64,000 nt of DNA from Streptomyces sp. R302 (GTDB lineage Bacteria > Actinomycetota > Actinomycetes > Streptomycetales > Streptomycetaceae): contig NZ_JABBGE010000005.1 in assembly GCF_012927245.1 (NCBI RefSeq), positions 186,001 through 250,000 on the forward strand, given 5' to 3'. Below are positions 60,064 to 64,000 of the stretch, in pieces. Position 1 is the first letter of the stretch, and every line of letters begins with the position of its first letter. A program made the translations under genes and the position numbers. The notes beneath the pieces are model-generated. The model was not told where the DNA came from, did not search any database, and saw only the letters and a list, made by a program, of their open reading frames with translations.

Positions 60064-61332
60064 CTACCGGCCCGCCGTCTCGAACAGCAGCCCGGCCGCC
60101 ACCGTCGCGCCGTCGTCGCGGATCCGGCCGCGTACCGCTTCCGCCCGCGCGCGGGTCTCGGGGCTCAGGGCCGTTGCCAGGGCGGCCGACAGGACTGTCG
60201 GCGACGGGGGTTCCGGCGGCGGGGCGGGGAGGGTCGCGCCAAGACCTAGGGTGGCGATGCGGTCCGCCCAGTACGGCTGGTCGCCGGCCCGGGGGACGAT
60301 CACCTGCGGGGTGCCGGCGCGCGCGGCGGTGGTGGTCGTGCCCGCGCCGCCGTGGTGGATCACGGCGGCCACCCGGGCGAAGAGGGCCTGGTGGTCCGCC
60401 TCGTCGACCGCGAGGCAGTCGTCACCGTCGTCCGTCGGGGTCAGTCCGGCCCAGCCGCGCGCGAGGATCACGCGGCGGCTCCGCTCGCGGGCCGCTTCGA
60501 TCGCCGCCCGGGCCAGGGCGGACCCCGCCGTGCCGAGCGGGGTGCTACCGAAGCCGACGTACACGGGGGGCGGCCCGGCCTTCAGGAAGGCCGTCACCTC
60601 CGGTGGAAGCGGGCGGGCGACGGGGCGGAACCACGCACCCGTCCTCACGACGTCGACCGCGCCTCCGCCACCGCCACCGATGCCTATGCCGGCCGTCGGC
60701 CAGGGGGACAGGACCGGGTCCGCCGCCAGCCAGGGGCGGTCGGTGAAGGCGTAGCCGCGGACGTCGTCCACCGGCGGCAGGCCGGCCGCATCCCTGAACG
60801 CGCCGAGCATCGCGCCGAACATGTCGTTCGCGAGGCGGGCGTCGAGGTCCCACAGCTCGCGGTTGTCCTCGACGTCCGGCGGCAGCGGCCGGCCCCGCCG
60901 GCCCGGCGGCGGCTGGTGCGGGGACGGGAGGACGACCGGCGTGTGGGTGGCGTACACGTAGGGGACTCCGAGCCGCTCCGCCACCGACCGCGCCCCCGCC
61001 GTCACCGGCAGCGGGCCCGTCGCGACCACCACGTCGCACCCCTCGGCCGCCTCCGCGACCGGCCCGAACTGCGCGGCCATCAGATCGGCCGCCCGCTGCG
61101 CCAGACCGACGGCGGACCCGGGCTTCACCGTCGTCACCAGCGGCCGCACCGGCGCGCCCACCGGTATCGCCGCAACCCCCGACCCGTCCAGCAGTTCCGT
61201 GAACTCCCCGTCGGGCGGCGCGCACACGCGTACCTCCGCGCCCCGCTCGCGCAGGGCTTCCGCGAGCCCGGCCATCGGCTCCACGCTTCCGCGCGCCCCG
61301 TAGGCGGACACCACCACACGCATGCGACGCAT
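60064..61332 (-). CDS. UDP/NDP-sugar glycosyltransferase (MGT, GT1)
   Basis: 422 residues from ATG 61332, preceded by a GGGGGGAG stretch. Seen: N-terminal VVVSAYGARGSVEPMAGLAEALRERGAEVRV acceptor-domain start, and C-terminal donor-site motif PVYVGFGSTPLG, then AAVIHHGGAGTTTTAARAGTPQVIVPRAGDQPYWADRI, the GT1 signature. Resembles vancomycin- and macrolide-type glycosyltransferases of Streptomyces. No biosynthetic genes are nearby, so it may inactivate macrolides or decorate a sterol-like or lipid acceptor (inference). Single gene. Confidence 0.9.
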   Translation of the reverse strand: MRRMRVVVSAYGARGSVEPMAGLAEALRERGAEVRVCAPPDGEFTELLDGSGVAAIPVGAPVRPLVTTVKPGSAVGLAQRAADLMAAQFGPVAEAAEGCDVVVATGPLPVTAGARSVAERLGVPYVYATHTPVVLPSPHQPPPGRRGRPLPPDVEDNRELWDLDARLANDMFGAMLGAFRDAAGLPPVDDVRGYAFTDRPWLAADPVLSPWPTAGIGIGGGGGGAVDVVRTGAWFRPVARPLPPEVTAFLKAGPPPVYVGFGSTPLGTAGSALARAAIEAARERSRRVILARGWAGLTPTDDGDDCLAVDEADHQALFARVAAVIHHGGAGTTTTAARAGTPQVIVPRAGDQPYWADRIATLGLGATLPAPPPEPPSPTVLSAALATALSPETRARAEAVRGRIRDDGATVAAGLLFETAGR

Positions 61333-61485
61333 CCCGCGCTCCCCCCCCGATGTGACCTGACCCCGAGCGACCTGACCTGCGGAGTCATATAGGTGTGCGA
61401 TTGTCGGTCACGCGTGATAGTCACTACACCCACGGGGTGGGACGATCATCAGCCACCTCGTGCGAACACGGCAAGGGGTGGGGAC

Positions 61486-62463
61486 ATGGCGTTGCTCCGG
61501 GACCTGGGGAACACGCTGGGAAGATGGACGGGCAGGCCCGTCGCGCGCGTCGACGCCGACTCCGGCGACCCGGACGTGCGGCGCGTCCGCGAGGCCGCCG
61601 AGGCCGCGGACTGGGCCGCCGTACGGGACGTGCTCGACGCGCGGCCCGAGAGCGAGGACCGTACCGGCCTCCTGTGGGCCGTCGGCGACGTCGCCGGGGT
61701 GGAGCGGTGGATCGCCGACGTCATGGCCGCCGAGCCGGACGCCGCGCTGCCGCGCCTCGTGGCGGGCGTCCGGCACATCAGCTGGGCCTGGGAGGCCAGG
61801 ACCGCGGCGCGCGCGCAGCACGTGTCGCGCGAGCAGTTCGAGGTGTTCTTCGAGCGCCTCGGCACCGCTGAGACCCGGCTGTACGAGGTCGCCGAGCGCG
61901 AACCCGGATGGACCTCGCCCTGGTACGGCCTCCAGGTCACCGGGCGCGGCCTCCAGGTCGGCCAGGAGGTGGCACGGCGCCGCTTCGAGGCGACCGTGCG
62001 CCGGGACCCGTACCACCTGGGCGCGCACCAGCAGCAGTTGCAGCAGGTCTGCGAGAAGTGGAGCGGCTCCCACGAGGAGATGCACGCCTTCGCCCGCGCC
62101 TCCGCCTTCGGCGCGCCCGCCGGGACGCTCCTCGGCCAGCTCGTGGCCGTCGCGCACCTGGAGCACTGGCTCGCCCTCGACTCCGGTCCCGACGCGCGCT
62201 ACATCCGGCAGCCGCAGGTCGTGGCCTCCCTGAACGAGGCCGCCGACCACTCCTTCCGCCACCCGGACTTCGTGCGCGGACGCGGCTGGCTCCAGGTCTA
62301 CAACACCTTCGCCATGGCGTTCGCCCTCGCCGGCGACGTCGCCTCCGCCCGCGCGTGCTTCCGGGCCACGGAGGGCCGCGTCACCGAGTTCCCCTGGTAC
62401 TACCTCGACGGCTCCGACCCCGCCAAGGCGTACCGACAGCACCGGTCGTTCGCCGGACGCTGA
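61486..62463 (+). CDS. Helical repeat hypothetical protein
   Basis: 325 residues from ATG 61486. Seen: almost entirely helical, with two-helix units (AAEAADWAAVRDVLDARP, AVAHLEHWLAL, AMAFALAGDVASARACFRATEG) resembling a degenerate TPR/Sel1-like fold. The sequence is like Streptomyces proteins of about 300 residues with no named family that I can place. No signal or membrane segment. The 3' end runs into the TGACGC hexamer array that gives nine in-frame stops. Upstream of an Hsp90-family gene on the same strand by 170 bp. Confidence 0.78.
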   Translation: MALLRDLGNTLGRWTGRPVARVDADSGDPDVRRVREAAEAADWAAVRDVLDARPESEDRTGLLWAVGDVAGVERWIADVMAAEPDAALPRLVAGVRHISWAWEARTAARAQHVSREQFEVFFERLGTAETRLYEVAEREPGWTSPWYGLQVTGRGLQVGQEVARRRFEATVRRDPYHLGAHQQQLQQVCEKWSGSHEEMHAFARASAFGAPAGTLLGQLVAVAHLEHWLALDSGPDARYIRQPQVVASLNEAADHSFRHPDFVRGRGWLQVYNTFAMAFALAGDVASARACFRATEGRVTEFPWYYLDGSDPAKAYRQHRSFAGR

Positions 62464-62510
62464 CGCTGACGCTGACGCTGACGCTGACGCTGACGCTGAC
62501 GCTGACGCTG
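62461..62510. repeat. TGACGC hexamer array carrying nine in-frame stop codons
   Basis: Eight exact TGACGC copies plus a ninth TGA, beginning at the stop codon of the preceding gene. A TGA falls every sixth base in that frame, so reading through one stop would meet the next. Confidence 0.95.
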
Positions 62511-62632
62511 AGGCGGGGGACGGGGCAGACGCGGGGACGGACCGTCCCCCCACCCCACCACATTCCGACCCTCGTTCCGGCCCTCGTTCCGGCCCTGATT
62601 CCCACCCGCTCGCACCCGAAGGACTGCGTCAG

Positions 62633-64000
62633 GTGTTCCACCCCGATTCCCCCGGTTCCCCCGATTCCGCCGAGACCGCCCACACCTTCCAGGTGGATCT
62701 GCGCGGCCTTGTCGACCTGCTCTCCCACCACCTCTACTCCAGCCCCCGCGTCTACCTGCGCGAGCTCCTCCAGAACGCCGTCGACGCGATCACCGCCCGC
62801 CAGGCCCTCACCCCCGGCGCACCCGGCACGATCACCGTGCGGACGGGGGAGACGCTGACCGTCACGGACACCGGGATCGGGCTGACCGAGGCCGACGTGC
62901 ACCGGTTCCTCGCCACGATCGGACGCAGCTCCAAGCGCACCGCAGACGGGGCGCTCGACGGGGCGGGACTCGACGCGGCCCGGGGCGAGTTCATCGGACA
63001 GTTCGGCATCGGGCTGCTCGCCTGCTTCGTCGTCGCCGACGAGATCACCGTCCTGAGCCGGTCCGCCGCCGATCCGGCCGCGCCCACCGTCGAGTGGCGC
63101 GGCCACTCCGACGGCCGCTACACCATCCGCACCCTGCCGTCCGCGACCCTCCCCGAGCCCGGCACCACGGTGAAGCTCGTCCCGCGCGCCGACAACGCCG
63201 AGTGGACCGGCCCCCAGCAGGTCGTCGCGCTCGCCCGGCACTACGGCGGGCTGCTGCGCCACGAGGTCACCGTCGTCGACGCGCGCGGCGACAGCCACCG
63301 GGTCAACGCGGCCCCGCCGTGGGAGAAGGCGCACCGCTCGCCGCTGGCCAAGCGCGAGGCGTACACCGCGTACTGCCGCGAGCTCTTCGACTTCACCCCG
63401 CTCGACACCATCGAGCTCGACCTGCCCGCCGCCGGCCTGCGCGGTGTCGCCTACGTCCTGCCGACCGCCGTCAGCCCGGCCCAGCGCGCCGGACACCGCG
63501 TCCACCTCAAGGGCATGCTCCTCACCGACCAGGCGCCCGAACTGCTCCCCGAGTGGGCGTTCTTCGTGCGCTGCGTCGTCGACACGACCAGCCTGCGGCC
63601 CACCGCCTCCCGCGAGTCGCTGTACGAGGACGGCACGCTCTCCGCCGTACGGGACGCCCTCGGCGACCGGATCCGCGACTGGCTCACCGGGCTCGCCGCC
63701 AGCGACCCGGCGCTGCTCCACCGGTTCATCGACACCCACCACCTCGCGGTCAAGGCGCTCGCCCGCTACGACGACGAGCTGCTCCGGGTCGTGCTGCCCT
63801 GGCTGCCGTTCGAGACCACCGACGGGAACGTCACCCTGGAGGAGTTCGCGCGCACCCACCCGACGCTCCTCGTGACGCGCAGCGTCGAGGAGTTCCGGCA
63901 GGTCGCGCCGATCGCCGCGGCCGCCGGACTCGGCGTCGTCAACGGCGGGTACACCTACGACCGCGACCTCGTCCACCGCCTGCCCGAGATCCGCCCCGGC
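62633..64000 (+). CDS. Hsp90-family ATPase (HtpG-like), 3' end outside window
   Basis: 456 residues visible from GTG 62633 (GAAGGA about ten bases upstream); the frame is open at the window end. Seen: HATPase signature FQVDLRGLVDLLSHHLYSSPRVYLRELLQNAVDAITARQ, VTDTGIGLTEADVHRFLATIGRSSKR and GQFGIGLLACFVVADEITV, then the Hsp90 middle domain with RGVAYVLP and RPTASRESLYED. It is a shorter, divergent actinobacterial Hsp90-like protein compared with canonical HtpG (spacing after the ATPase motifs differs). Chaperone role inferred. Probably transcribed with or near the preceding helical protein. Confidence 0.9.
   Translation, partial: MFHPDSPGSPDSAETAHTFQVDLRGLVDLLSHHLYSSPRVYLRELLQNAVDAITARQALTPGAPGTITVRTGETLTVTDTGIGLTEADVHRFLATIGRSSKRTADGALDGAGLDAARGEFIGQFGIGLLACFVVADEITVLSRSAADPAAPTVEWRGHSDGRYTIRTLPSATLPEPGTTVKLVPRADNAEWTGPQQVVALARHYGGLLRHEVTVVDARGDSHRVNAAPPWEKAHRSPLAKREAYTAYCRELFDFTPLDTIELDLPAAGLRGVAYVLPTAVSPAQRAGHRVHLKGMLLTDQAPELLPEWAFFVRCVVDTTSLRPTASRESLYEDGTLSAVRDALGDRIRDWLTGLAASDPALLHRFIDTHHLAVKALARYDDELLRVVLPWLPFETTDGNVTLEEFARTHPTLLVTRSVEEFRQVAPIAAAAGLGVVNGGYTYDRDLVHRLPEIRPG

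Overview
The window is very GC-rich, densely packed actinobacterial DNA. Codon third positions are almost all G or C, GTG starts are frequent, and the gene set (SpoIIE-type phosphatases, PadR and LacI regulators, DasR-type sites, streptogrisin-like protease, GH19 chitinase, HelR) points to Streptomyces. I see no rRNA, tRNA, insertion sequence, prophage or CRISPR array. It reads as a chromosomal stretch of nutrient scavenging, secreted enzymes, regulators and stress genes, with two patches of decaying genes.

Layout. 0-8 kb: the 3' part of a fused SecD-SecF gene, a YrdC/Sua5-like gene running tail-to-tail without stop codons into a SpoIIE-type protein, a secreted phosphodiester glycosidase, an HD-domain protein and a small conserved protein. 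8-10.4 kb: a HelR RNA-polymerase-recycling ATPase preceded by an inverted repeat that matches the rifamycin-associated element. 10.4-20.3 kb: a beta-1,3-glucan (laminarin-type) utilisation locus: GH1 beta-glucosidase, two sugar permeases, a binding lipoprotein, a secreted GH81 glucanase and a LacI regulator, tied together by three TGAGAGCGCTCTCA-type operators. A kilobase of tandem repeats lies inside its transport operon.

20.3-37.4 kb: a membrane-anchored PQQ-like beta-propeller protein, a DUF6585-like membrane protein, a GH19 chitinase with ricin-type lectin domain behind a DasR-like site, an alcohol dehydrogenase divergent from a TetR gene, a lipoprotein, an MFS exporter, a serine hydrolase, an unusual sigma-like/zinc-finger/CAP membrane fusion, an alpha/beta hydrolase, a DUF1269 and an eRF1-like (baeRF) pair, a PAS-GAF-SpoIIE phosphatase, an M15 peptidase and a DUF4916 Nudix-type protein. 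37.4-42.5 kb: a second sugar ABC system with two binding lipoproteins and a permease carrying a large extracytoplasmic insertion. 42.6-46.3 kb: a PadR - ABC ATPase - FtsX-like permease operon.

46.3-51.6 kb holds two decayed regions (ADP-ribosylglycohydrolase and AI-2E transporter remnants; TetR, MFS and cytosine-deaminase remnants) around an amphi-Trp protein with a histone-H1-like tail, a lamin-tail secreted protein and a DUF402 protein. 51.8-64 kb: streptogrisin-type protease, YtcJ-like amidohydrolase, LuxR regulator, sirtuin, VOC protein, carboxylesterase, glycosyltransferase, a hypothetical protein and the 5' part of an Hsp90-family gene.

Gene identities come from reading the translated proteins and recalled family signatures; no database search was possible.
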